DNA of 36,428 nucleotides from an uncultured Alphaproteobacteria bacterium (GCA_937895955.1 CALAZI010000070.1:1-36428); one strand, 5' to 3'; positions 1-8,149 are shown, numbered from the stretch's first letter. Notes: a model not told the origin generated them from the sequence alone. Translations and numbers: made by a program.

Positions 1-2392
1 AGGCGAAATAGCCGACCGTCGCCCCGACGAGAAGATAAACGCGCCCGAGCGGCGAGGAGAGGTATTCCTCAAGCTCTTCATCCGCCGTTTCGGAAGTCGT
101 CGCGTCCTCAAGCAGTTGCTCAAAGCCGTGCAGGAAGTCGTGAATGCCGCGCTCGAACATTTTATCGCGCGCCGATTCCGCGCGGATGCGCCGCTTCACG
201 TCGGATTCGTTCAGCCGCAGCAGGCGGTTCGCGAAAGCGTTGCGGTCGCCGCGTTCAAAGCGCTCAAGAAGCGCCGGCGGCGGCTCGCCGTAAAGCCGCG
301 TTTCAAGATCGAGCGTGAAGGTCTGAAGCCCGGAGATGATCCGGATGGCGTTCGCCGCCTTTTCGCGATCCTCATCCTTGCGCCGCGCCGCCGCGCCGAG
401 ATCAAGCGGCTCGGCGTCGTCAGTCGCGGTCAGGATTTCGCGCCAGGAAACGCCGTCCTTCTTCGGGCGATCGTCATTGCGGGCGGCGCCGTTTGCCGTT
501 CGGCTCGGCTTTGCGCGCGAAATCTCCGCCGCCAGCTCATCAAGGCGCGCGGTCGTTTCTTCGCTTTTCTTGGCGGTCGGCTTGCCGCCGGCCCGCCGGC
601 GAGCGTTTTCGCCGAGATCAAGAACGTTTGAGGAGGCCGCGTCGCGCTGTTCCTTGGCGGCGCGTTCTTTCCGCGCCGCATCAGCGTGCGCTTTTTTCTC
701 CGCCTCGGCTTTCGCCGCGCGCTCCGATTCCTCCATGCGAGCTTTGGCTTCCGCTTCCGTCTGCTGCGCGCGTTCGATATCGACGGCGCGCGCTTTTTGC
801 ATCGCGGCCTGCGCTTCGGCGAGGCGCGCGGCGGCTTCCTGTTCGCGGAGCTGGTTCTCGGCGAGTTTCGACAAGCGTTCGGTCTGCGTTGCGATCGCTT
901 CGGCGAGACGATCGGCGCGGCGGCGCTGTTCCTCGATCAGGGATTCAAGGCGCGTGTTCTCCGCTTCAAGCGATGCGCGCGCCGCGGCGAGTTCTTCATT
1001 GCGTTTGGCGACATTGTCGGTCGCCGTCTTTGAAAAGCTGATGGCGTCATCCGCGCTTTTCTTCGCGTATTCGCTCGCTTTCCTGACCTCGTCTGATGCC
1101 TCGCGCGCGGCGCTCGTCGCGAGCTTCGCCGCATCGGAAACGAGATTTGCGGCGGAGGCGGCTTTTTCAGCGTCGGCGGCGGCGGATTCAACCGCGCCCT
1201 TTGTCGCCGACTGAACGCCTTCGACGGCGCGCGCGGCGGCTTCCGTCACGCGCTTGGCCTCGCGCGTTGCGAATTCGATCGCCGAAGCGGATGCGCGTTC
1301 GGCTTCGCGCTTGGCGGTTTCTATCGCGTCATCGGCCGCCTTGCGCGCGCGTTCGGCGGCTTGAGCGGCCGACATGCCGACATTGGCGGCGTTGCGCGCC
1401 GCCGATTCAGCGGCCGCGTCTGCGATGCGCGCGGCGAGCTCGCTCGCCTTCTTGACGTCGGCGGCCGACATTTCAACCGCTCCCGACGTCGTGCGCATAT
1501 GTTCGTCGGCTTCCGACAGCGCCATATTGAGGGCTTCAAAACTCATCAGCGCGCGCTGCGCGGCGGCTTCAAGCCGGGCCAGCCGTTCATGCAATTGCGC
1601 CTCGGCGATTTCGCCGGCGTCGTCCGCATTCTGCATCGCTTCTATGCTCGATTGCGCCTTCTCGGCGATCGCGGTCGCGAAATCATCGGCGCGGGCGTTG
1701 AGCGCCTCGGTGAGCTCGATAAGCCGCGCGCGCTCGGCGGCGACGCGCTCTGAGGCTTCAGACGTCTTGCTCTCGACGGCGGCGCCCGCTTGCTCGATCG
1801 CGCCGACATGCTGGCGGATCATCGCTTCGGCCGAGGCGAGGCGAATGAGCGCGTCGTCAATCCCGGCGTTCAGCGCTTCCATTTGTTCGCGTACGACGAT
1901 CCCGACGGTCTGGACATTCTCAACCGCGACGCGGTCAGGCTGCAAAAGCTGCTGCGCGGTGATCGCGACGGCTTCGGAGCGTCCGATGATGTTCATGATG
2001 TGAAGCGCGAGATAGCCGAGCAGCCACAGGCAGGGCGCGACGATGAAGCCGAATGCGACCGCCCAGGCCGTATAGGCCATGTCGAGCCGGTAGCCCTTTA
2101 GCGAACCGACCTCGCTCCAATAGCCGATCGTCGTCGCCAACGGCCAGCCGACGATGACGAGGAAGAACAGGAAAACGGCGAGAAACCGCGCGGCGAAGAA
2201 CAGCTCGCGGCCGAGCCGCGCCGCCTGACGTTCGCCGCGGTCCGCGGTGTCGGCGGCCCAGGCTTCAAAGCTCTGATAGTCGGCCGCTTCGCCATTCTCG
2301 CGGGACTCGACAACGCCCTGAAACCGCACCTTGGCGCGGCTTACGCCCGCCCCCTTGCGGGAAGCGTCTGTAATTTCGGCTGAATTCGTCAT
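1..2392 (-). CDS. TipN-like polar coiled-coil membrane protein (C-terminus cut by window edge)
   Basis: An open frame starts at the ATG at 2392 and runs uninterrupted off the left edge, giving 797 codons without a stop. The N-terminus is soluble (about 1-62). Two hydrophobic segments follow at about residues 66-88 and 108-132. After them comes a very long Ala/Glu/Arg/Lys-rich heptad region, about 165-610, that reads as continuous coiled coil. A more globular C-terminal region begins near residue 640 and continues to the edge. Two N-terminal membrane helices followed by a giant coiled coil is the architecture of TipN, the new-pole landmark of Caulobacter (882 residues), which positions flagellum and division machinery. 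The gene is divergent from the ion channel, with 117 nt between them. The family name rests on architecture and lineage rather than a diagnostic motif. Another alphaproteobacterial membrane coiled-coil protein remains possible. Confidence 0.6.
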   Translation of the reverse strand, partial: MTNSAEITDASRKGAGVSRAKVRFQGVVESRENGEAADYQSFEAWAADTADRGERQAARLGRELFFAARFLAVFLFFLVIVGWPLATTIGYWSEVGSLKGYRLDMAYTAWAVAFGFIVAPCLWLLGYLALHIMNIIGRSEAVAITAQQLLQPDRVAVENVQTVGIVVREQMEALNAGIDDALIRLASAEAMIRQHVGAIEQAGAAVESKTSEASERVAAERARLIELTEALNARADDFATAIAEKAQSSIEAMQNADDAGEIAEAQLHERLARLEAAAQRALMSFEALNMALSEADEHMRTTSGAVEMSAADVKKASELAARIADAAAESAARNAANVGMSAAQAAERARKAADDAIETAKREAERASASAIEFATREAKRVTEAAARAVEGVQSATKGAVESAAADAEKAASAANLVSDAAKLATSAAREASDEVRKASEYAKKSADDAISFSKTATDNVAKRNEELAAARASLEAENTRLESLIEEQRRRADRLAEAIATQTERLSKLAENQLREQEAAARLAEAQAAMQKARAVDIERAQQTEAEAKARMEESERAAKAEAEKKAHADAARKERAAKEQRDAASSNVLDLGENARRRAGGKPTAKKSEETTARLDELAAEISRAKPSRTANGAARNDDRPKKDGVSWREILTATDDAEPLDLGAAARRKDEDREKAANAIRIISGLQTFTLDLETRLYGEPPPALLERFERGDRNAFANRLLRLNESDVKRRIRAESARDKMFERGIHDFLHGFEQLLEDATTSETADEELEEYLSSPLGRVYLLVGATVGYFA

Positions 2393-2509
2393 GAACCTCG
2401 CCCGGCGTCGGAAGCGCCCGCAATAGCCCAAAATGAGGGAAAGGCCAATTGCGCCGGCGGCCCGGCGGAGGGTGGATTTCATGCCGCCAATCGGCGTAGC
2501 GAAAGGCGG

Positions 2510-3274
2510 ATGCCGCTACAGGAACCGATCAGAAGGCTAGTCGAGTCAAGGCCCTTTCAGATGGGCGTTCTGGCGCTCATCCTGATCAATTCCGCGCTTT
2601 TGGGCCTTGAGACCCTGCCGTCGGTCAAGGCGGCGATCGGCTGGGAAATCCTCATCCTCGACCGCGTCATTATCGCGCTTTTCACCGCGGAAATCCTGCT
2701 GCGGTTTTACTCGGCCCCGGCGAGTTATTTCAGATCGGGCTGGAACATATTCGACTTCATCATTGTCGGGGTTTCGCTTTTCGCCGCGAGTTCCGGTCTC
2801 GCCGCGGTGCGCGCCTTGCGGGTGTTGCGCGTCCTCAGGCTCGTCACCGTCATCCCGCGCATGCGGATCGTCGTCAGCGCGCTGCTGGATTCCATTCCTG
2901 GCATCGCCTCGGTCGGCGTCGTTCTGGTGCTGATCGTCTATGTTTTCGCCGTCATCGGCGCGAATATTTACGGCGCCGATCACCCGGCGATTTTCGGCAA
3001 TGTTTTCGTGTCGATGTACACGCTGTTTCAGGTGATGACGCTCGAAGGCTGGGCCGAAATCGCGTCGCAAGTCGCAACCACCCATGCGCGATCATGGATA
3101 TTTTTTCTAACCTTCGTCCTCATCGCCACATTCACGATGCTCAACCTCTTTGTCGCAATCGTCGTGAAAACCGTCGAGGACGAGGAGGACCCGAAATTCG
3201 AATTGCTGCGGGCGCAGAATGAGAAAATTCTCGCCGAACTGGCTGAATTGAAAAAAGAAAGGGGCGGACGCTGA
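2510..3274 (+). CDS. Bacterial Nav-type voltage-gated cation channel (ion transporter family)
   Basis: This 254-residue protein has the six-helix layout of a homotetrameric NaChBac/NavAb-type channel. S1 is about 15-35, S2 45-66, S3 78-93, S4 97-120, S5 125-151, the pore loop 165-185 and S6 195-221. S4 carries arginines every third residue (R101, R104, R107, R110), the voltage-sensor pattern. The selectivity filter reads TLEGWAE (177-183), where the sodium-channel consensus is TLESWSM. After S6 a charged heptad stretch (about 228-250) looks like the tetramerising coiled coil of this family. AAAGGCGG lies just before the start codon. The stop lies 1 nt from the stop of the convergent antiporter-like gene. 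Family assignment is firm. Ion selectivity is inferred only: the glycine and the extra glutamate at the filter could favour calcium or weaken sodium selectivity. Confidence 0.93.
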   Translation: MPLQEPIRRLVESRPFQMGVLALILINSALLGLETLPSVKAAIGWEILILDRVIIALFTAEILLRFYSAPASYFRSGWNIFDFIIVGVSLFAASSGLAAVRALRVLRVLRLVTVIPRMRIVVSALLDSIPGIASVGVVLVLIVYVFAVIGANIYGADHPAIFGNVFVSMYTLFQVMTLEGWAEIASQVATTHARSWIFFLTFVLIATFTMLNLFVAIVVKTVEDEEDPKFELLRAQNEKILAELAELKKERGGR

Positions 3275-3275
3275 T

Positions 3276-4496
3276 CTAGTTCGCCCAGGCCTTTCGCTGT
3301 CTGGCGAGCGCCGACTGCCGAAGATAAAGCCGGGCGAGAGGGCGCGAGGTGAGGCGTGCGGCCGCGACGCCGAATATCACGGCGAGCGTTGTGACGGTCA
3401 GCACGGCGTCGGCGTCGATGAGCGCCGGATTGCCGATGAGGGTCATCACGAAAAGCGCCGACGCCGCGCCCGGCGCGCCGCCGAACCAGGCGAGGAACAT
3501 CTGGCTTTCTTTCGGCAGGATCGGCGTTTGCAGAATGGCGAGACGCGGCCCCGCGCGCATGACGGTGACGGCGGCGAGAGCGAAGACGACGACCAGCATG
3601 TCGGCTTGCAAAAGGCGCGGCGCAAGCGCGGCGCCGAAGCCGAGATAGGCGAGCGGCGTCACCGCGCGATCGACATAACGGCGAATTCTGAGGCGCGTCG
3701 TCGAGGCGGCGGATGTCTGTTCGCCCCAGAGAAGTCCGACAGACGTCGCGGCGACGATCGGGTCGCATCCGAGGGCTGGGCCGAAAATAAACATCCCAAC
3801 GCCGGCGAGGATGACGAACTGCCCGTCAAGCGCGCGCTGCTGCATCGTGCGCCGACGGTACCAGGCGCCGATCGCGCTCGCGGCAAGACCGGCGACGCCG
3901 CCGAAAGCAAATCCCTTAAACACGGACAAGCTCGCGGCCATCAGCGGCGCCAGCGAGGGCTCGTTCGGCGATGAGACTGTCGCATTCGCCGCGACAAGCG
4001 AAGCGAGCGGAATGCCAAGCGCGATGATGGCGGCGCTTTCATTTCTGACCGCCGCCTTGATCGCCGCCGGCGCCGGCGTCTTGACGACCGCCTTTCGATC
4101 GAATGCGGCGCCGTTCAGCATCAGGGCCGCGCCGACCAGCATCGCGGACGGAATGGAAAGCTGCGGCAGCATGATGAACGCGGCGAGCGAGCAGGCGAAG
4201 AAATAAAGCGGCGCGCCGCCGCAGGTGAGGCGGAAGGATGACGGACACTGGCGCGCCAGCCGGCTTACGCGCAATTGCGCCGCCGAAGCGAAACCGAGAA
4301 CGGCGAGGCCGGCCTTGGCCGCGAAGGCGATCCAGTCGGCCGGCGGCTGGGGAAGGCGCGCAAGCCCGAATAGAATGGCGAACAGGGCCCCGATGGCGAT
4401 CATCAGGGCCGGGGCGGCGGCGGCGCGGCGCGCAATCCGCGTCGACGAGATCGTCGGAATCGCGAAAATCGCCGCAAGAAATGCAAGCCAACCCAT
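3276..4496 (-). CDS. Divergent CPA-type cation/proton antiporter-like membrane protein
   Basis: This 406-residue protein has about ten hydrophobic segments spread over its whole length, with a layout like Na+/H+ exchangers of the NhaP (CPA1) type. The region at about 120-162 aligns by eye with the ion-binding part of NhaP proteins. The usual TDP of helix 5 is replaced by residues around L127-N128-G129. In the following helix E153-S154 is retained, but the Asn-Asp pair normally found four residues on reads Ile-Ile. The essential carboxylates therefore seem absent, although D133 is close by. It may be a non-transporting homologue, use a different ion-binding site, or belong to another transporter family. 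The gene is convergent with the voltage-gated channel. The family call is moderate and the substrate is unknown. Confidence 0.6.
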   Translation of the reverse strand: MGWLAFLAAIFAIPTISSTRIARRAAAAPALMIAIGALFAILFGLARLPQPPADWIAFAAKAGLAVLGFASAAQLRVSRLARQCPSSFRLTCGGAPLYFFACSLAAFIMLPQLSIPSAMLVGAALMLNGAAFDRKAVVKTPAPAAIKAAVRNESAAIIALGIPLASLVAANATVSSPNEPSLAPLMAASLSVFKGFAFGGVAGLAASAIGAWYRRRTMQQRALDGQFVILAGVGMFIFGPALGCDPIVAATSVGLLWGEQTSAASTTRLRIRRYVDRAVTPLAYLGFGAALAPRLLQADMLVVVFALAAVTVMRAGPRLAILQTPILPKESQMFLAWFGGAPGAASALFVMTLIGNPALIDADAVLTVTTLAVIFGVAAARLTSRPLARLYLRQSALARQRKAWAN

Positions 4497-4643
4497 GAAC
4501 AGCGCCCGTGAGAAAATAACGGCCCGAAATTCAGCCCGGAGCCGGATTACGCTTCAACTCTGAATTGATCCGCGACTTCGCGCAAACTTTTTTAGGATAA
4601 AAATTCAGTAATAATTACAGCCCTCTAGGCTTTTCGGTCAAAG

Positions 4644-4664
4644 TTATCCCCCTACTTATCCCCC
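4644..4664 (+). repeat. Tandem TTATCCCCC direct repeat (12-nt period)
   Basis: TTATCCCCC occurs at 4644-4652 and again at 4656-4664, in the same orientation and offset by 12 nt. The pair sits about 65 nt upstream of the holin start. The motif resembles a degenerate DnaA box (TTATCCACA). A repeat of about one helical turn suggests a site for a transcription factor binding one face of the DNA. The function is not known. Confidence 0.45.
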
Positions 4665-4717
4665 ACCTCTCATTCGGCCTTATCATGCCTGTCGAAATCG
4701 AACCTTCGTGTTGCGTA

Positions 4718-4723
4718 AGGAGG
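4718..4723 (+). promoter_or_regulatory. Ribosome binding site that decides the holin start
   Basis: AGGAGG is directly adjacent to an in-frame ATG at 4724 and 6 nt before the in-frame ATG at 4730. Only the latter has normal spacing. It is therefore preferred over 4724 and over the upstream ATG at 4685. Confidence 0.75.
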
Positions 4724-4729
4724 ATGAGG

Positions 4730-5296
4730 ATGGATGACGGCGACGAAACGGAGACGGCGCAGGCGCGAAAACGCGGCCGGCTGAAAAAAGCGGTCGCGAA
4801 AACGGCGCCGAAAATCGCCGAACAGCTCGGCGGGCCGCTTGCGGGCGCGGCGGTCGCCGCGATCGCCCGGGCGATCTTCGGCAAGGAGGCGGCGGATGAG
4901 GATCAGATCGCCGACGCGCTTGAAAAGGCGACCCCGGAACAGCTTGTCGCGCTGCGGCGGGCCGAACAGGAATTCATGATCGCGATCCGCAAGGCGGCGC
5001 TCGAAGCGGCGCGTATCGACGCCGGCGATCGGGCGAGCGCGCGCGATCGGCAGGCGAAAATGAAAGACTGGACGCCGTCGGCGCTCGGCGCGCTGATCAT
5101 CGGCGGTTTTTTCCTGACTCTCGCCGCCATGGTCGCGCGCAAATTGCCGGCGGGCGCGGAAACGGAATTCTCGATCATGCTCGGCGCCCTCGCGACCATG
5201 ACGGCGGCCGTCGTGAATTATTTCTTTGGTTCTTCGGTTGGCTCACGCGAAAAGACGATGCTGCTGACAGGCGTGAGGAGGCCGGAAGACCAATAA
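4730..5296 (+). CDS. GTA-type 3TM holin family protein
   Basis: The protein has 188 residues from the preferred start. A basic N-terminus is followed by a Gly/Ala-rich amphipathic stretch, which may be the first membrane-active segment. A charged helical middle comes next. Two clear hydrophobic helices lie near the C-terminus, with the pattern ALGALIIGGFFLTLAAMVA and then MLGALATMTAAVVNYFFG before a short charged tail. This matches the family of holins used for release of alphaproteobacterial gene transfer agents, small inner-membrane proteins that let a muralytic enzyme reach the periplasm. No capsid, terminase or tail gene is nearby. The stop overlaps the thiO start (TAATG), so the two are probably co-translated. 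An SLT transglycosylase lies just beyond thiO. The gene may be a domesticated holin rather than part of an active particle. Confidence 0.75.
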   Translation: MDDGDETETAQARKRGRLKKAVAKTAPKIAEQLGGPLAGAAVAAIARAIFGKEAADEDQIADALEKATPEQLVALRRAEQEFMIAIRKAALEAARIDAGDRASARDRQAKMKDWTPSALGALIIGGFFLTLAAMVARKLPAGAETEFSIMLGALATMTAAVVNYFFGSSVGSREKTMLLTGVRRPEDQ

Positions 5297-6399
5297 TGCG
5301 ACGGGTGGACGTCATCATTGTCGGCGGCGGCGTCATCGGTTTGATGACGGGCTGGATGCTTGCGCGGAAAGGCGTTGACGCGCTTGTCGTCGATTCAGGC
5401 GCGCCGGCCGCGACAGACGCCGCCGCCGGCATGCTGGCGCCGTCTTTCGAAGGCTCGTTGCATGGCGGCGGCGACGCGCTCGGCGCGTTCAGCGCGAAAA
5501 GTCTTGCGCGCTGGCGCGAGATTGCGCCGCTCCTTGCCGCGGCAAGCGGCGTCGATATCGATTTTGACGAGCGCGGCGTTCTTTGCGCCGCTCTCGACGA
5601 TATGGAGGCGAGGGTTTTCGAGGCCGGCGCCGGCGACAGCGAGCGGCTTGATCGCGCCGGCGTTCTTGCGCTTGAGCCGTCCCTGTCGTCCGCCGTTCGT
5701 TGCGGCTGGTTCGCAAGGCGCGACGGGCAAGTCGATCCGCGGCGCGTTCGCAAGGCGCTAAGGCGGGCGGTTGCGCGCGACGGCGCGGCGCTGCGTCTTG
5801 GTCAGCGCGTCCTTGCGGTTGAAATGACCGACGGTCGCGCCCGCGGCGTCGTTCTCGACAATGGGGAACGCCTTGCCGCGCGCAAGGTCGTGATCGCGAC
5901 GGGCGCCCGCATTGAAGGCGTCGCCAGCCTGCCGAAAGGCGCCGTCTTTCCCGTCAAGGGCGAGGCGATTGCGGTTGAACGGATCGAAGGATCGCCGAAC
6001 CGCGTTGTCAGAACCGGCGGCGCCTATTTCTGTCCGAAATCGGACGGGCGCCTCGTCATCGGCGCGACGGAAATTCCCGGCGACAAGTCGCTGAACACGG
6101 ATGAACGGCGCCTGCGCGATTTGCGCGCCGCCGCCGAAGCCGCCTTTCCCGCCTTGGAGAAAGCGACGGAAATCGAACGCTGGGCGGGTCTTCGCCCCGC
6201 GACCTATGACGGCGCGCCGATCATCGGCCCTGCGCCGGCGACGCCGGGCGTCATTTACGCGCTCGGCCATTATCGCAACGGGATCCTGCTGGCGCCGGCG
6301 ACAGCCGATGCTGTCGCATCGCTTGTCGAGACAGGGCGCGACGGGCCTGAAATCGCCGCGTTTTCAGCGGCGCGCTTCACTGAATTAGGAGTTTCTTGA
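5296..6399 (+). CDS. thiO: Glycine oxidase ThiO (FAD-dependent)
   Basis: This 367-residue DadA/ThiO-type flavoprotein would oxidise glycine to iminoacetate (dehydroglycine), the two-carbon and nitrogen donor for the thiazole ring of thiamine in aerobic bacteria. The N-terminus carries the Rossmann dinucleotide motif VGGGVIGL (about residues 9-16). The C-terminal substrate/FAD region has WAGLRP, then PIIGPAP, then GHYRNGILLAPATA, the usual ThiO/DAO ending. Length is normal. The start codon shares one base with the holin stop, which implies translational coupling. The partner genes thiS and thiG lie about 10 kb away in this window. A related D-amino-acid oxidase specificity cannot be excluded, but co-occurrence with thiSG favours ThiO. 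Confidence 0.88.
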   Translation: MRRVDVIIVGGGVIGLMTGWMLARKGVDALVVDSGAPAATDAAAGMLAPSFEGSLHGGGDALGAFSAKSLARWREIAPLLAAASGVDIDFDERGVLCAALDDMEARVFEAGAGDSERLDRAGVLALEPSLSSAVRCGWFARRDGQVDPRRVRKALRRAVARDGAALRLGQRVLAVEMTDGRARGVVLDNGERLAARKVVIATGARIEGVASLPKGAVFPVKGEAIAVERIEGSPNRVVRTGGAYFCPKSDGRLVIGATEIPGDKSLNTDERRLRDLRAAAEAAFPALEKATEIERWAGLRPATYDGAPIIGPAPATPGVIYALGHYRNGILLAPATADAVASLVETGRDGPEIAAFSAARFTELGVS

Positions 6400-6442
6400 C
6401 CATGATTTGCGAGCGTTTTCCGAGTTTGAAAGGCGCAAAGCC

Positions 6443-7282
6443 ATGACCGACGCCGTTCTTTCAGCGACAGCGGCGCGCGCCGCCGTCTCGAACGCCCTGC
6501 AAAAGGCGTCCGATGCGACCGGCGTCGGCTTCGATTATCTTTATCGCGTGGCGCTGCGCGAAAGCTCTCTCGATCCCAAGGCACAGGCGAAAACGTCGAG
6601 CGCTGCGGGATTGTTCCAGTTCATTGAACAGACCTGGCTTGGCGCAGTGAAAAAATACGGCGGCGCGCATGGACTTAGCGCCCATGCCGCAGCGATTGAA
6701 ACGGACCGGAAGGGTCGTTTCGTCGTGCCGGATTCCGCAAAAAAGCAGGAAATCCTCAATCTGCGCTTTGACGCCGAAAAAGCGTCTGCGCTCGCCGGCG
6801 AGCTGGCGCGTGAAAACAAGGCGGCGCTTGAACGCGCGCTCGGGCGCGCCGTCGACGGCGCCGAGCTTTACGCCGCGCATTTTCTCGGCGCGTCCGGCGC
6901 CACACGGCTTTTGGCGGCCGAGGCGGGCGCCAGCGCGGCGAAACTCTTGCCGGCGGCGGCGAAAGCCAACGCGCATGTCTTTTACGATAACGGCCGCGAG
7001 CGCACGGTCGGCGAGGTGATCGACAGCTTCAGGAAAACGATCGGCGCCGCGCGCGAGCTTGTCGTTGACGCGGCTGAACGCATCGAGAAGGGCTTCGCGC
7101 CCGAACTGCGCGACCAAGTGCGCGCGTTCCTTGAGCGGCCTTCAAGCGGCGTTGTGCGGGAACGCTCGACGCCGCTCCTGGAAACCAAGGGATTGTCGCT
7201 CTTTGCGATCGCGCTGTTGCAAGGGCTCGATCCGCGCGAGATCGCGCTGCGCGGCGCTCGCGCTCGCGATGATCGCGAATAA
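6443..7282 (+). CDS. SLT-type lytic transglycosylase domain protein
   Basis: The protein has 279 residues. Its N-terminal third holds the SLT fold. The motif YRVALRESSLDP carries the catalytic glutamate of the ES signature, followed by AAGLFQFIEQTW, equivalent to the GLMQ segment. Such enzymes cleave the MurNAc-GlcNAc bond of peptidoglycan to anhydro-muropeptides. The rest is Ala-rich and helical, of unknown role. I see no clear signal peptide, so export may depend on another route, for example the nearby holin. An in-frame TTG upstream (6407) is less likely. The ATG at 6443 has a GAAAGG element 8-14 nt upstream. It follows thiO by 43 nt and is probably in the same transcript. The end lies 3 nt from the convergent pentapeptide gene. 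Confidence 0.85.
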   Translation: MTDAVLSATAARAAVSNALQKASDATGVGFDYLYRVALRESSLDPKAQAKTSSAAGLFQFIEQTWLGAVKKYGGAHGLSAHAAAIETDRKGRFVVPDSAKKQEILNLRFDAEKASALAGELARENKAALERALGRAVDGAELYAAHFLGASGATRLLAAEAGASAAKLLPAAAKANAHVFYDNGRERTVGEVIDSFRKTIGAARELVVDAAERIEKGFAPELRDQVRAFLERPSSGVVRERSTPLLETKGLSLFAIALLQGLDPREIALRGARARDDRE

Positions 7283-7285
7283 ACC

Positions 7286-8149
7286 CTATTTGCAGGCCTG
7301 AAGCGCTATGCCTTGCGGGAGTTTCGTACTCGCGTCGCCGCACGCCGCCGCCAATTGCTCCGTCGTCAGATTGAGCGCGGTGGAAAGATCGGCGCCTTGC
7401 AGCCGCGCGCCGGAAAAATCCGCGCCGGCGAGGTCGGCGTCGTGAAAGACAGCGTCGCGAAGATCGGCGTTCTGGAACCGCGCAACGCGCAGGTTCGTTC
7501 GCGAAAAATCGGCGCCGCGCGCAAGCGCGTCGACAAAGGACGCGCCGGAGGCGAATCCCTTCGCAATGACGGCCTTGTTAAGCTGGGCGGCGGAAAAACT
7601 CGCGCCGGTAAGGTCGGCGCTGGTGAAATTCGCGGCGGAAAAGTCGCCGGCGCGGAACGCGGCGTTTTTGAGCGCGGCGTCGGTGAAATCGGCCGCGGGC
7701 AAAATAGACGCGGACAAATCGGCGCCCGCCATGCGCGCCTTGACGAAATTGACGCCGGCGCCGGTCGCGCCTTCGAACGAGGCGCCGTCGAGCAGCGCGC
7801 CGAGGAATTTGGTCGAATTGATCTGCGCGCCGGCGAAGATGTTGTTCGCCGCCTGCAAGCCGGTGAAATCGCCGCCCGACAGGTTGAGGTCGGCCTTGAC
7901 ATGCTCGCTCGGCGGCTGCGTCTGCCCTTCCTTCTTAGCGAGCTTGGCGAGCTCCGCATCGACGCGCCCGATGGCGTCGCCGAGTTCGGGCGCAAGCCGT
8001 TCCGCGCCGCCGACGGCGGATTTCAGATGGCGATTGAGTTCGCGGCCGACATTGACGCCGGGACGGCCGGTTTTCTCGGACGTGACGTTGGCGACCAGCG
8101 TGAACGCCATGATCATGAACAGAATGATCAAAAGGACGATGCGGAACAT
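7286..8149 (-). CDS. Membrane-anchored pentapeptide-repeat protein
   Basis: This 287-residue protein begins with a hydrophobic N-terminal helix (about residues 3-22), likely an uncleaved anchor or signal. A linker with a short helical region follows (about 25-85). From about residue 88 to 255 there are many A(D/N)(L/F)xx pentapeptides, such as ADLSA, ADFTD, ANFTS, ADLTG, ADFSR and ADLRD, which fold as a right-handed quadrilateral beta-helix. The C-terminus has the common cap LTTEQLAAACG and a second cysteine three residues before the end, possibly forming a disulfide outside the cytoplasm. The molecular function is unknown. It lies downstream of nrdJ on the same strand after 102 nt and is convergent with the transglycosylase gene. 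Confidence 0.9.
   Translation of the reverse strand: MFRIVLLIILFMIMAFTLVANVTSEKTGRPGVNVGRELNRHLKSAVGGAERLAPELGDAIGRVDAELAKLAKKEGQTQPPSEHVKADLNLSGGDFTGLQAANNIFAGAQINSTKFLGALLDGASFEGATGAGVNFVKARMAGADLSASILPAADFTDAALKNAAFRAGDFSAANFTSADLTGASFSAAQLNKAVIAKGFASGASFVDALARGADFSRTNLRVARFQNADLRDAVFHDADLAGADFSGARLQGADLSTALNLTTEQLAAACGDASTKLPQGIALQACK

Larger units (their letters stand above)
4497..4729. other. AT-rich intergenic region upstream of the holin gene
   Basis: This 233-nt gap separates the divergent antiporter-like and holin genes. It contains an A/T-rich patch at about 4586-4618, unusual for this G+C-rich window, and an inverted repeat CGCGA-CT-TCGCG just before a run of six T. It presumably holds promoters for both genes, but I could not settle on convincing -35/-10 pairs. 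Confidence 0.5.

Noticed and set aside
4644..4664. Chromosomal replication origin based on TTATCCCCC repeats
   Set aside because: Only two imperfect DnaA-like boxes occur and the neighbouring genes are not those of an alphaproteobacterial origin.
4730..7282. Prophage or complete gene transfer agent cluster
   Set aside because: Only a holin-like and a transglycosylase gene are present. There is no terminase, portal, capsid, tail, integrase or attachment site.
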